Made by a program: the position numbers and the translations under genes
In this document: piece by piece, positions 42,909 to 58,116 of the stretch
Position numbering within the stretch: position 1 is the first letter of the stretch
How the letters are laid out: each line of letters opens with the position of its first letter
The notes under the pieces: model-generated
Told to the model about the DNA's origin: nothing
Databases searched by the model: none
Seen by the model: only the letters and a program-made list of their open reading frames with translations
Source: Centrapalus pauciflorus
Taxonomy: Eukaryota > Streptophyta > Magnoliopsida > Asterales > Asteraceae
Assembly (NCBI GenBank): GCA_020465985.1
Contig: JAANYP010006704.1
Location: forward strand, 55,001-119,000
Direction: 5' to 3'
Length of the DNA: 64,000 nt

Positions 42909-44165
42909 GGGTAAATTACAAATTTCGTCCCTGTGGTTTACTAGAAATTATGGAATGGGTCCTTTACCTTTAAAAATTATACTAATAGTTTTTGTGGTTG
43001 AAGTTTTGTTACGAATATGGTATTTTGGCCATTACAAATGACTATTTTACCCTTTACTAGTTTTTAATAATTGTTAGATTTCTAATTATTATTAATGTCA
43101 TTTTTTTTATTCTTATTACTACAAAATAACTCAAAATAATTTTGGAGACCAGTAAAACTAATCTAGTGTAGAACACATAAAAATAATTAATATTTTATTT
43201 TTAAAGACAAACAAAAAATTATTATTATCAATTAAAAACTAAAATTTAACGTTTTTAGTTTACATTGTTTAAAATAAAATATACAGCTTTTGAAAATCAT
43301 AATATAAATTATTTTTATTAAGTATTCATTTTTTTATCCTTTTTACGTTAAATGATTTTTAATAATAATTAAAATATCTATAAAAACATATAAATTATAT
43401 TTCATCATTTTGATAATTAAAAATAAAAAATAGAATAATCTTTCAACTCTAGGTTTTATTTTTGATTTTTTGTTGAAACAATTAAACGTTTTAATGAATA
43501 ATAAAACAAAAAAATTAAACATTTTGATGAACAATAAATAAATTTGATTTTTTTGAAGTTTTTTGATAGTTTTCTATAACTTTTCTAAAAACATTTAAAA
43601 AAATAACTTTATAAAAAATGTTTAAAAATTTTAAACTTTTCATTACAATTAAGGTTTTCCTAAATGTTTTAAGTTTTTAAAATGTTTAACCTATAAAAAT
43701 GTTTTAAAATTTTTTTTGAAAGTGTTAAAAACATGTTTATGTAAAAATTAAAAAATACCAAAAAAGTTTTAATACTCTTTTACAATGTTTACATTTAATT
43801 TTTGATTTAAAGAAAAATATAAACTCAAAACGTTATTTATTAGTTTTTAATTAATAATGATTATCAAGTGTTTGACTTTATTAATATTTTATTATTCAAA
43901 TTTATGTCTTTTATACTAAATTACTTTTACTGGTATTTTTAAATTTTTAGATTAGTCAATTATTTAATAATAATAGAAATATCAATGAAAAAAACATTAA
44001 TAATAATTATTAAACAAATAAGGGTAAAATAGTCATTTTAAATGGCCAAAAGACCATATCTGTAACAAAATTTCAACCACAAGGACTATCAGTATAGTTT
44101 TTAAAGTTAAAGAATTCAATCCATAATTTATAATAATTCATACAAACGAAACTTTTAATTTACCC
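42909..44165. mobile_element. MULE 2, non-autonomous (1257 bp)
   Basis: TIRs of about 190 bp begin GGGTAAATTA and end TAATTTACCC, with a perfect 9-bp duplication as expected of Mutator-like elements. The inside is AT-rich with poly-A/T tracts and no transposase. It is similar to the right half of MULE 1 (38740-39506). It inserted into the right arm of X. Confidence 0.88.
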
Positions 44166-44174
44166 TTTAAGTAA
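44166..44174. repeat. 9-bp target duplication of MULE 2, right
   Basis: TTTAAGTAA directly after the right TIR. Confidence 0.88.
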
Positions 44175-44448
44175 TGTGAATGGTCAATTAAGTGTCGAAG
44201 AATTGTGAATGGTCAAATAAGTGTTGTGGATGATCAAATAAGTGTTATTAATGATCAAATAAGTGTACAAGAAGTATAAATAGTTAAATAAGTTTTGTAA
44301 ATGATAAATAAGTAATGTGAATATTAAATTTACTAATGTGAATGGTCAATTAAGGAATGTGATTGGTCGCTGTAATTACGAAAATACCATTGCCAATGTG
44401 GGTACGCTGGACACGCATGATTTTTAAGGGGACGCTTTTGAACCAAAT

Positions 44449-44451
<3 letters not shown>

Positions 44452-44510
<59 letters not shown>
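44452..44510. repeat. (AC)n(TA)n microsatellite
   Basis: About 49 bp AC then 10 bp TA, between X and Y. Confidence 0.95.
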
Positions 44511-46853
<2,343 letters not shown>

Positions 46854-47057
46854 ATTGAGGTTTAATTGAGAACTTTTATGCATCGAGAACCTCGAGGAAC
46901 TTTTGTGCATCGGATAATCTACCAAAGGTACACAAAAGGCATTTAGGAAAAAATAAAGATATGGTAATTAATTTATTTCTTAAAATCATTAAATATAATT
47001 AGGAGTTACATTTTGAATTAAAATCTCATATTAACTACATTCCTCATTTTCCTCCCC

Positions 47058-47094
<37 letters not shown>

Positions 47095-47849
47095 TCTCTC
47101 TCTCTCTCCCATTTTCTCTAATCGTGTTCTTCATGATTTTCATAATGATGATGATTTGAAGACCAAAATTAACGATGAACAACGATGATGATGAACAAGA
47201 ACAAGAGATGCAACGGATGATGATTATGAAGAACACGATGCATGGATGGATGATGAACGGTGAATAATGATGATGCATAGATGGATGATGAACAATGACG
47301 ATGCATAGATGGATGATGAACGATGAACAACGAAAAATGATGATGCAAAAATGGATGATGAACAATGACGATGCGTAGATAAATGATGAACAAGTTGAAC
47401 GCGATGCATAGATGAATGAAGAATATGAACGACGAACACGATACACAGATGAATGATGAAAAAGTTGAACACGATGCATAAATGAATTTGTGTATATTTC
47501 TTGTTAAATGTGTTTTTCTTAACACGATGCATAGATAAACACGATTAATGATGAAATGCGTCGATCTCCATCATCTTTTTTAAATTTGTGTAATCTTTGT
47601 TAAATTTGGAAATGTATCCATTGAATTTATTTAGCATTTATTATTTGATTAATTGTTGAAATATTAAATTTAATGAGGTATGCACATCCCCAAAATGTCC
47701 TTCCTTGTTTGTTTCTATAATGCACAAGATACATAAATTTGTCCAACTATTTACCCTTTTGTCATCAATCTAATCCATATAATTTTTTGATCTAACGGAT
47801 GATATAAGTTATTTTGTACCTCGATGCATAAAAGTTCTCAGTTGAACCT

Positions 47850-47852
<3 letters not shown>
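46854..47852. mobile_element. Foldback element G with internal minisatellite
   Basis: Ends GAGAACTTTTATGCATCGAG and CTCGATGCATAAAAGTTCTC are inverted, next to AGGTTTAATT and AGTTGAACCTCC. It is 1.0 kb. Inside are (CT)n at 47060-47110 and tandem units around ATGCATAGATGGATGATGAAC at 47200-47540. Histidine/Ser-rich minus-strand frames here come from the minisatellite. Confidence 0.75.
47200..47545. repeat. ATAGATGGATGATGAAC minisatellite
   Basis: About ten imperfect units of 25-35 bp with core GATGCATAGATG and GATGATGAACAA, within foldback element G. Confidence 0.85.
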
Positions 47853-47920
<68 letters not shown>

Positions 47921-47928
47921 TATATATA
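47853..47928. repeat. (TA)n microsatellite with AC patch
   Basis: TA run with a short AC tract, between G and H. Confidence 0.95.
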
Positions 47929-48384
<456 letters not shown>

Positions 48385-50432
48385 ATAAGGCTCCCTAGCG
48401 TACCAAGTAAAAGTCTACGTATCCAGCGTACGCCACATATGCAAGGGTATTTTCGTAATTACAGCGATCATTCACATTTCTTAATTGACCATTCACATTA
48501 TATGATCATTCTCATTAGTTAATTGATCATTTACATTACTTAATTGATCATTCACAACACTTATTTGATCATCCACAACACTTATTTGACCATTCACAAC
48601 TCTTCAACACTTAATTGTCCATTCACATTACTTAAATGATCATTCACATTACTTAATTGACCATTCACATTACTTAAATGATCATACACATTACTTAATT
48701 GATCATTCACATTACTTAATTAACCATTCAAATTATTTAAATGATCGTTCACATTACTTAATTGATCATTCACATTACTTAATTGACCATTCACATTACT
48801 TAATTGATCATTCACAACACTTATTTGATCATTCACATGAATTATTTGACCATTTACAGTATTTATTTCATCATTCACAATAACTATTGGACTTTTACAC
48901 TTCTTCTACAATTATTTGATCATTCACAACACTTATTTATATATTCACAATAATAATTTGAATGTAGATCTAAATAATTAGTTAAACAAATGTAGATCAT
49001 TCACATTACTTAAATGATCATTCATATTACTTAAATGATCATTCATATTACTTAATTGACCATTCACATTACTTAATTGATCATTCATATTACTTAATTA
49101 ACCATACACATTCTTAATTCATCGTTCACATTACTTAAATGATCATTCACATTACTTAATTGACCATTTACACTACTTAATTGACCATTCACATTACTTA
49201 ATTGATCATTCACAACACTTATTTGATCATTCACATTAATTATTTGACCATTTACAGTATTTATTTCATCATTCACAATAATTATTGCACTTTTACACAT
49301 CTTCTACACTTATTTGATCATTCACAATAATTATTTGATTATTCACACTTCTTCAAAACTTATTATAAATGGTCAAATAATTCATGTGAATGATGAAATA
49401 TGTGTTGTGAATTGTCAAATAAATACTATAAATTGTCAAATAATTCTTGTGAATGATCAAATAAGTGTTGTGAATGAAATAAGTGTAGAAGAACTGTGAA
49501 TGGTCAAATAAGTGTTGTGAATGATCAAATAAGTGTAGAAGAAGTGTGAATGGTCAAATAATTATTGTGAATGATCAAATAAGTGTAGAAGAAGTGTAAA
49601 TAGTCATGAAATAAATATTGTGAATGGTCAAATAATTCATGTGATGATCAAATAAGTGTTGTGAATGATCAAATAAGTAATGTGAATGGCCAATTAAGTA
49701 ATGTGAATGATCATTTAATTAATATGAATGGTCAATTAAGTAATGTGAATGATCAATTAAGTAATGTGAATGATCAATTAATTATAGAAGAAGTGTAAAT
49801 AGTCAAATAATTATTGTGAATGATCAAATAAATGTTGTGAATGATCAAATAAGTGTAAAATAATTATAAATAGTCAAATAATTCTTGTGAATGATCAAAT
49901 AAGTGTTGTGAATGAACAATTAAGTAATGTGAATGATCAAATAAGTAATGTGAATGATCATGTAAGTAATGTGAATGATCAATTAAGTAATGTGAATGAT
50001 CATTTAAGTAATGTGAATAATCAATTAATTAATGTGAATGGTCAATTAAGTAATGTGAATGATCAAATAATTATAGAAGAAGTGTAAATTGTCAAATAAT
50101 GATTGTGAATGATCAAATAAATGTTGTGAATGATCAAATAAGTGTAAAAGAATTGTAAATAGTGAAATAATTCTTGTGAATGATCAAATAAGTGTTGTGA
50201 ATGAATAATTAAGTAATGTGAATGATCAAATAAGTAATGTGAATGTTCAAATAAGTAATGTGAATGATCATTTTATATGTATTGTGAATGATCGTTGTAA
50301 TTACGAAAATACCTTCTAGCTAAAAAAAAGGGGACGCGCATGGAATTTCAATTTTTGATCACAGTTATTGTTTTATTTAATCTTGTGGCTTTGGATGGGT
50401 ACCCTTGGTACACTCAATTCTCATGGAATTTC
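48385..50432. mobile_element. Foldback element Z (satellite-bodied)
   Basis: End A AATAAGGCTCCCTAGCGTACC; end B GGGTACCCTTGGTACACTCA. Satellite arms 48466-49355 and 49360-50290 in opposite orientation, about 0.9 kb each, giving a near-complete palindrome of 1.8 kb. Very similar in layout to Y. Confidence 0.8.
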
Positions 50433-50481
<49 letters not shown>

Positions 50482-50496
50482 TGTGTGTGTATATAT
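50433..50496. repeat. (TA)n(TG)n microsatellite
   Basis: Short TA, then TG repeats, between Z and L. Confidence 0.95.
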
Positions 50497-50882
<386 letters not shown>

Positions 50883-51062
50883 GAGAGGGGTTCAATGGAG
50901 AATCTTCATGCATTGAAGAACCTCCATGCACCACCACAAATACATCACAAATTCCCCGTGATGCATCAACTTCCCCCGTGATGTATTACGATTTTCTAGC
51001 GATGCATTGTGATTCTCCAAGGTTCTTCGATGCATAATGGTTCTCCATTGAACCCACCCCTA
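50883..51062. mobile_element. Foldback element N
   Basis: About 180 bp with inverted ends GGGGTTCAATGGAGAATC and ATGGTTCTCCATTGAACCC. Inside are CGTGATGCATCAA units like those of H. Confidence 0.8.
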
Positions 51063-51099
51063 TATATAAAATAGCATGTTTTTATGAATTATTAAAAAG

Positions 51100-51294
51100 T
51101 AAATAAAATTAGTATTAGCGGTGACATTATTAGTAGCGACCTCGTGTTTTTGTGGCGACATGTTCTAGCGGCGACATTTGGGTTTTAGTGTTGAACTTTT
51201 AGCGGCGACATGTCACTACTATAGATATTAGCGGTGACTTTTTGGAGTATTAGCGGAGACATTTGTTGCCACTAAAACCCTATTTTTTGTAGTT
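51100..51294. mobile_element. CACTA-type transposon end (truncated)
   Basis: Repeats of TAGCGGCGACAT and the terminal GCCACTAAAACCC, TATTTTTTGTAG correspond to the sub-terminal repeats and right terminus of plant CACTA elements; the last two bases of the CACTACAAAAAA end are changed. No left end or transposase is in view. Confidence 0.6.
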
Positions 51295-51489
51295 TTAAAT
51301 TTTCCTTTATAGTTTTGTAAAATTTGACTATTATCGCCCAATTATAATTAGTAAACTGGGTTTTTTAAAAACTGAACATCTGGGTTCTAATAGCCAAATT
51401 TCACTTAACTAGAAATAAAATATTAACTTAGGGATTTTTCTGAGGAAAGGTAACACGGAGAGACGAAAACGAAAAAAAATTGAAAATGG

Positions 51490-51914
51490 TTGGTTTTATT
51501 TAATAATAAATCGTTATTTATTTGACCCAAAAGGACATAGTTAGAGAAATTTGAAGAAAAAAACATGCCCTTACAGTTATTTATTGATCTCTTCGACAAT
51601 TGACTTTTTTTTAATAATGTACGAAATTGATCAAAGACACATTGAATACTCTTGAATTTGGTTTATGTACAAGATTAATTACAAAGATCTTTTACAAGAT
51701 TAAATTCAAAGATCTTTTCTAAGAGCTAAAGGATTGGAATGAATTAGGCAAAAATATCGTGTTTTGGCTGAAGATAAATTGTTAGGTGTTTGTCAAAAGA
51801 CGACAAGTCTGAAGTCATCTTCGACAATTGGGACGTTTGGAGATAGGAAAAACTCTCATAAAACATTGATCATTGGCAATTCATATGTACGTGCTACGAA
51901 CATAAATAAACTTA
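51490..51914. repeat. Dispersed repeat R, copy 3 (left part)
   Basis: Aligns with 28340-28715. Interrupted at 51915 by the PIF-like element and resumes at 52892. Confidence 0.72.
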
Positions 51915-52891
51915 GGTGACGTTTGATTTGCAGAATTTCAAAGAAACTCGTGGGATTTTCATTTGAAAATCCCTCTCTTATCATGTTTGGCAAAAAAAAA
52001 TGGAGGGATTATATTTTTTTTTAGTATTTCACAATCTTCCATTTTAAGATTTTAGAATTCTTCCCTACCCCCTATTATTTCAAAATCTCATATCTTTACA
52101 TTTCGAAATACAAACCAAATGACAATATTACTTTTATTTTCTACCTAACCACCACATACTTTTACTTATTGATCCTACCCTACCCTACCAAAACCCCACC
52201 CACCCATCCTATCCTACCCTACCCTAACTACATACACTAAACAATGATAACTATCTTACATTACCTACCTACACCAATGCATTGTACCATACTTTACCGT
52301 ACCTACCCACCCTACCCCTACCTACCATACCTACCCATCCTCACCCGACCCAACAAGACATCGTATATTACTCTCACTCATCCCACCTCACCTATATCTA
52401 CATATACATACCCCACCCCATACTACCCATGCTCACCCAACCCTACCCACCCCACCCTTACCTACCCACCTACTTTACTCCCACCAATCCTATACCAAAT
52501 ATACGTCGTATCATATCCTCACCCATCCTACCTTACCCACATCTACCTATACGCACTCACCCCACACTACCCTTTCACATCCCAACACACCTTACCCTAC
52601 CCACCCCACTCACCCTACCCACCCCTCTACCTACCTACCACCCTACCCCTACCTATCGACACCTTGCCCACCTTTTAACATACCTTACCTTACTTTTTGT
52701 ACACCTACCTCCTTTACCCATATCATTTGATACATTTGCAAATAATCAAGATTTTCAAATAATTGAATTTGAAATCCTGCAAACCAAACACATGACATGA
52801 TTCAAATCCTTTCACATTTGAATGCTGTCATTTTGAAATTTTGTCATATTTAAATCCTGGTATATCAAAATCCTGTAATCCAAACGCTACC
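51915..52891. mobile_element. PIF/Harbinger-like non-autonomous element
   Basis: 977 bp with imperfect TIRs: GGTGACGTTTGATTTGCAG against GGTAGCGTTTGGATTACAG. TTA flanks both sides, the usual 3-bp duplication of PIF/Harbinger. Copy 1 of repeat R near 28702 lacks it and shows the empty site. The core (52150-52700) is a CCTACC-rich array, giving Pro/Tyr/Thr-rich false ORFs. No transposase. Confidence 0.75.
52150..52700 (+). repeat. CCCTACC-type pyrimidine-rich array
   Basis: Irregular runs of ACCCTACC, CACCC and ACCTACC on the plus strand, nearly G-free. It lies wholly within the PIF-like element. Confidence 0.85.
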
Positions 52892-53700
52892 TTAGTATTT
52901 TACTTGTGCATTGTCTTTAAAAATTTTATATTTTTTATTGTAGTTTTTTTATAACAATATAACATATGTTTGTATATTTTTAAGAACTTTATAATTTTTT
53001 GTTATTCTTTTAATGTGAACTCATGATCTAGCGACTGAGATTAATCACATTTGTTTTCCGACAAAGCCAATAGGTTGTTATAATTTCTTAATTTTTATTA
53101 TATTAATCGAATTTGATAATTAAACATTCTAAAAACTTATTTTAATTGGGTATAACTTGCGTTTGTCATGAGGTAATCGTCAATTAATTGTTGTAATTCA
53201 AAATTCTAAAACAAATGATTTATAGTTAAAGTTTTGTATTGGTCTATTTTATAATTTAATACTTTTAGTCATTTATTTATAGGATTTACTATAGTTATTA
53301 CATATTTGTGTTTATAAATTTTAAGATGATTTTACTACTTATTCGTATATTTAACATTTTCCAATTTTGTTACGTATATATTATTGTTATGATTTTTTTT
53401 TTCATTTACGATTATTTTATTTTATTGAAATAATAGTAATAATAATAATACAAATCAATAAACTTTATCATTAATTGAATTAAAATAACTACTCAATATT
53501 TAAAATAAATAATCCTAAAGATAAATAAATAATTAAGATGTTTAATTATCATAAGTGTTTTAAAATCCTTTAAATGTCATATTAATTTTTAAATGATAAG
53601 TAGTCAACATATATATTAATGTAGTGTGTACAAAATTAAATATTTAATTTAAGAAATTGAATTTTTCCCACACGATTCTACCAAACTAAGTTACTAATAT
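52892..53700. repeat. Dispersed repeat R, copy 3 (right part)
   Basis: Colinear with 28716-29372 and 39507-39640. AT-rich, with no coding capacity. Confidence 0.72.
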
Positions 53701-53715
53701 ATATATATATATATA

Positions 53716-53750
53716 ACAAGTTATGTGGTGTCCGCGCGTTGCAGCGGATG
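53716..53750 (-). other. Helitron-like 3' end (decayed)
   Basis: On the minus strand CCGCTGCAACGCGCGG is followed about 20 bp later by ACTTGTT. This resembles the GC-rich hairpin and CTRR-T end of plant Helitrons, but the terminal CTRR has changed. A 5' end was not found. Confidence 0.35.
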
Positions 53751-54480
53751 TATAACTATGTATTTTTATTCATAAAGTAGAAAATAAGGTAAAATCGTAT
53801 TAAATTAAATTATACTTTAAAATTTTTAAAAACTACAATAAATTATAAATTATAATGAACTGAAAAAACAAACCTAAAATTTTGATGTACATTGATCTAA
53901 AACACCACACTTGTGTTGTAAATGCAACTTATATATCTAAACAGAAAATAAATTAAGAAAAAAAAACTTTTAATCTTATTTTATTATCAAATTTTAGTTA
54001 CATGGTGTTTTTATCACTAATTCATATACAGTTATATGAAAATTTATTAATTAAATTTTTTTCCATGTTTCAAGTTTAGCTTTAATATATTTTTTACTTG
54101 GTTTTTCAGTTTGATTTAATTAAAAAATATAAATTAATAGAATGAATATATAATACTTTGTTACTAATTTCTATATGGATACTTAAAAAATTATTAATTT
54201 TGATCGTTCTTTCGTTAGTAGATTTTTATACTTTAGTTTAATAAAAAATAAATCAATAACTTACATATATTTTTGGATTGCATTTTTGTTTGATTTTATG
54301 TTGAGTATATTAATATTTTCATCTTAGAAAAAAAGTATAAAAGTTTCTATGTAAAATAGGCACACACTCACAATCATAGATATAATAAATAAATTTTATA
54401 AAGACTGATGTAAAAAGTAAATTTGTAGTGTTAAATTATAATATATTCAATATTAATTTTCTCTTGTGACATACACCACA
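53751..54480. other. AT-rich intergenic DNA
   Basis: I see no gene, RNA or recognisable element here. Confidence 0.6.
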
Positions 54481-54719
54481 TTAGGGGTGTTCAAAGTAAA
54501 CCGAAAAACCGAAAAACCGAGCCGAACAGCATGATCCGAGACCGAAAAAATCGAAACCGAAAAAAACCGAAACCGAAAAAACCGATCTATGTCGGCTCGG
54601 TTTCGGTTTATAACCACAGAAACCCGCGGGTACCCTACCCGAACCGAGGGTATAAGGATACTACATATATTAATAATTTATTAATACTTTTATATAAATA
54701 ATAAAAATGAAAATGAAGA

Positions 54720-54756
<37 letters not shown>

Positions 54757-54760
54757 AAAA
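54481..54760. repeat. hAT-like end with AAACCGA repeats and poly(A)
   Basis: TTAGGGGTGTTCAAAG followed by GAAACCGAAAAA repeats and their inverse TCGGTTTCGGTTT is a common plant hAT-type terminal region. A 35-bp poly(A) with CAAAA tail follows at about 54722-54765. No matching right end was found. Confidence 0.45.
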
Positions 54761-55024
54761 CAAAACAAGTTCTGCGCTGCTTTAATGCTTTGGGCTTTGG
54801 CCATTTATTGATTTTCTACTTTAATTACTACTATTTTTTCTAAGAAACCCTACGGTCACCAACCCTACACTCAACAGTCAACTCACCTTTTCATTTTTCA
54901 TACTCATCTTCTTCAAGCAGGCGGTCGGCGCTGTAACCTCTAGTCACCCACCCTCCATTTTTTTTTAAATCTTGCTTCATCAATAATCAAGAACAAGTGA
55001 ACCACTGATTTAGATCTCACTGTT
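54761..55024. other. Unassigned non-repetitive stretch
   Basis: Pyrimidine-rich, UTR-like sequence (TCATCTTCTTCAAGC) without an ORF. It could be a captured gene leader; origin not recognised. Confidence 0.3.
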
Positions 55025-55245
55025 CCGGAGACGTTATGCTTCCGTTGTGGGAGGGCTGGGCACAGAGTGACGATTGTCCGGAGCCGGGACCAGCAGTGCA
55101 AGGGGCCAGTTCATGTGGGACCAGGCAGTGCCGTCATCATCCAGTCGTCATGATACTAGGGCGCGGGGTCGGGTATTTCAGGCGACTGCTGAAGAAGCCC
55201 GGGATGCTGCTGATGTTATTTCAGGTACGTCTTTTTGAACTTTCC
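55025..55245 (+). pseudogene. Ty3 gag C-terminal fragment
   Basis: Reads LCFRCGRAGHRV then, after a 1-bp shift, DCPEPGP: a CCHC knuckle. Further on RVFQATAEEARDAADVISG is the usual link from gag to protease in Ty3 elements. Nothing of protease or pol follows, so most of the element was deleted between here and the LTR at 55761. Confidence 0.75.
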
Positions 55246-55760
55246 TCAAGTGTGTGTTGATTGTGGGGTGGACCATTAGTATGTGTTTGTGATGTGTGTG
55301 TGTTCTGTTGCGTGCAACTGCTTTGTTTATGTATAGCTGTGGGGGATAGTGATAGAAGTGTGGGATAATCGTGGCTGGGAATTGTGTTATGTTAAGTGGA
55401 TTGATCTTGTGTTAGTGGATGAACCATATAGAGTTATATGAGGATATGATGAGAAAATGAAGACTGATGATTTGAGATTGTATATGTGAACTAAGTGGCT
55501 TATGAGGTGACGCCACAAGAAGACTCTGCGAGTAGAGGATTTAACTAAGTAGTAGTAGATTTTTAATATATGATTTCCAGAATGACGTGTATTGGTGATG
55601 ATTATGACATTCAGAGTTCAAATGTGAATTCAACAGAGTTGTTGATAATCATATCGAGATTTATGAGTTAACATTTTCGGGGATTTGACGCGGAGACGTG
55701 TAATTGCGATTAGGTTCGAGATGGATTCTGGGGGCCGAATCTCTTTAAGAGGGGAGGATT
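55246..55760 (+). other. Deleted Ty3 internal remainder ending in a PPT
   Basis: No domain recognised. The last bases, AAGAGGGGAGGATT, form a polypurine tract directly before the LTR start, as in Ty3 elements. Confidence 0.6.
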
Positions 55761-57478
55761 TGTAACATCCTATTTTCTGAATAATTGCGTGTAATTATTT
55801 TAGTGGATGTTTAATTTAAAAATATTGTGAAGGTCTAATAGGGACTCGATTAGTGGATTTATACGTGTCGGGATTGTGAGTTACGTGTCGCCGAGTCGTC
55901 AATTTAGTGGATTAATTGTGTTTATGGGTTCGCGGGATTAAATGGGTTAAAGGGAAATTAATAGTAAAAATGTGGTACCGGGTCCGGGACTTGCTATTTT
56001 TGGAAAGCATATACAAAGGGAGTGCTTTGAAATCCTTTGTTTCTTTCTTTTGCAAATCTCAGAAACAGTGAGTGTGTGTATGTGCGTGAAGTGTGTGGAA
56101 CAGCAAGAAATTTTCAAGGATTGAGTCTGGTTGTTGAATTCATTCTCTCCCTTGTGTTCTTGAAGTTCAAGAGGTAAGGATTCTACTTTTGTGGGTTAAA
56201 TTCGTATGTATATGTTGCTGAGATTGTGGGTGATGATTAGTTAGGTTGTGGACCAGTTATATATGAGTTTGTATGTGTATTAGCGTCTGGAAATCGAGGT
56301 TGGGAGATGGTATCTCCCTGGTTCCGCCATCTTCGACGAGCAGAGCAGAGCCTAGCGCACCAGAGCGCGGCCGCGATGCACCCGGTAGCGGTGGGAGGTG
56401 AGTGCGATCGAGATTAAGAGCGCGGGGTCGCGTTGGCCCAAGCGGCCGCGACGAGCTGAGTGCGACCGCGACCAGGGGAGCGCGGGTCGCAATTGGTCCA
56501 AGTGCGGGCGCGGTTAGCAGGTTTTGGGGTGGGTTTTTGTTTGGGTATTGGGGTCAGTTGAGTTCGATTATCGAGTCTGATCCAGTTATGGGTTCAGTGG
56601 TGAATATGTTATTTGTATATGCTGTTGTTGGGCCGGGTTAACAGTTGGGATTTATGCCTTATTTCAGGGACGAGCCGACAGTAAGCTGAGCCGAGTCAAA
56701 GATTATGGAATTAATGGATTGACCAGGTGAGTACTCGAGTCCTTTCTAAATCGCGTGATCGGTTTACGGGTCATAGCTGTGTAGCTAGTATCGTGTATGT
56801 GTATATGGTGTATTGTGAATGAGACAGGGACACGAGCTTCAGGTATGATTCTATTCTTACATATGTGTTATATATGCATGAGATGAGATACAGTCCAGGG
56901 GGTGCGTGATGAGTTCCATATGGACGGTGATTCGCGATGGGTGATCGCGCGGGTTGACTACCCTAACAGTCTTTAGAGCGTGTATACACGGAAGGGCCTG
57001 TAGCCGGTTCGCGCCCGTGCTGAACGGTTTTAGCTAACCACCGATGCGCACGTTCGTTAGCCGGGGTAGGGTCCCCACAGTGATTGTGTGTGCAGGGCTT
57101 CGGATATCATGCTATGTGTTCATACCTGAGTTACATTGTTGATTGCTAGGGACATGGATAGAGATTGTTATGCGTGTATGTGCTATATGTATGTGTGTTA
57201 TGTGTTTATGCTGCAGAGTCTAACCCTCGCGTACTCACGAGCTTCCGAGCTTACGTATTCGAGTCTACCATGTTCAGGGAACCAGAGAAGGGATCGGTAG
57301 CTGTGTTTGCTAGATCGGGACTGGAGGATTTGTGTCTGCTTTGTGTGTAATAGCCAAATTAGTAATGTATGCGATAACGTTGTTTTGGGGGTTCGTGAAC
57401 CGATGGATTGTATATGTATAGTTGTTAACTATTTGTATAAAAGTTTAAATTAATAGTGTTTTGTAGCATCCTCTGACA
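55761..57478 (+). mobile_element. Ty3 LTR (about 1.7 kb)
   Basis: Starts TGTAACATCC after the PPT and probably ends at CTCTGACA (57478). It has a GC-rich island at 56330-56530 with GCGACCGCGACC-type repeats and a TGTGTATG-rich part. ORFs at 56402 and 57165 lie in the LTR and are not genes. The 5' LTR partner is not in the window. Confidence 0.7.
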
Positions 57479-57943
57479 CGTGTTGTGTAGAGTATATGCG
57501 ATATTGTCACTTATTTAATTGTGTTGACGTGGCATTTGTGCGGGATTTGAGGGTGTACAATATATAAATGCACACATTAGCAAAACTCAACATAGAATAG
57601 TTTTTGATAAAAGCTTCTTCTAGGACATGTTAGCATAATTAAAAAATTAATATTTTTTATTTTTTTTTCTCTTTTGAACACATTAGCAAATCCCAATTAA
57701 ACTTAATATTCTATTATAGATGTGAGAGACACATTTTAGATAAACACACTTATGAATAGCGTTTTGGCCAATAAAATTTTTTGCTTATTGTAGAATGGGG
57801 TATTAACTAGTTTAGCAACCCATGCATTACATGGTCATAGTTAATAAATGATTGTTATTTTATCAAAAGTATATAAGATTAACATATCATTTTAAATACA
57901 ATATTAGGTTGATATTAAGATTATATCAAATATGAGTTTAAAT

Positions 57944-58020
<77 letters not shown>

Positions 58021-58116
58021 ACTAAGTTATTTAAAAAAACAAATAGTTAGCATAAGAAGAGATTTTAAACTTTAAAACGTTTTATTAGATTGATTTTCAT
58101 TAAATAATGGCTAAAT
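57479..58116. other. AT-rich spacer with Helitron-like end and (TA)n
   Basis: 57806-57843 on the minus strand reads CCATGTAATGCATGG, a small hairpin, then GTTGCTAAACTAGT, a good Helitron 3' terminus. (TA)n at 57957-58016. Nothing else is recognised. Confidence 0.45.

Noticed and set aside
47087..47532. His/Ser-rich minus-strand frames
   Set aside because: Three overlapping frames of one minisatellite in foldback element G.
52150..52700. Interstitial telomere tract
   Set aside because: Units are CCCTACC-like and irregular, not CCCTAAA.
52244..52800. Pro/Thr/Tyr-rich 144- and 172-codon frames
   Set aside because: Two overlapping frames of a CCTACC array within a transposon; no independent support.
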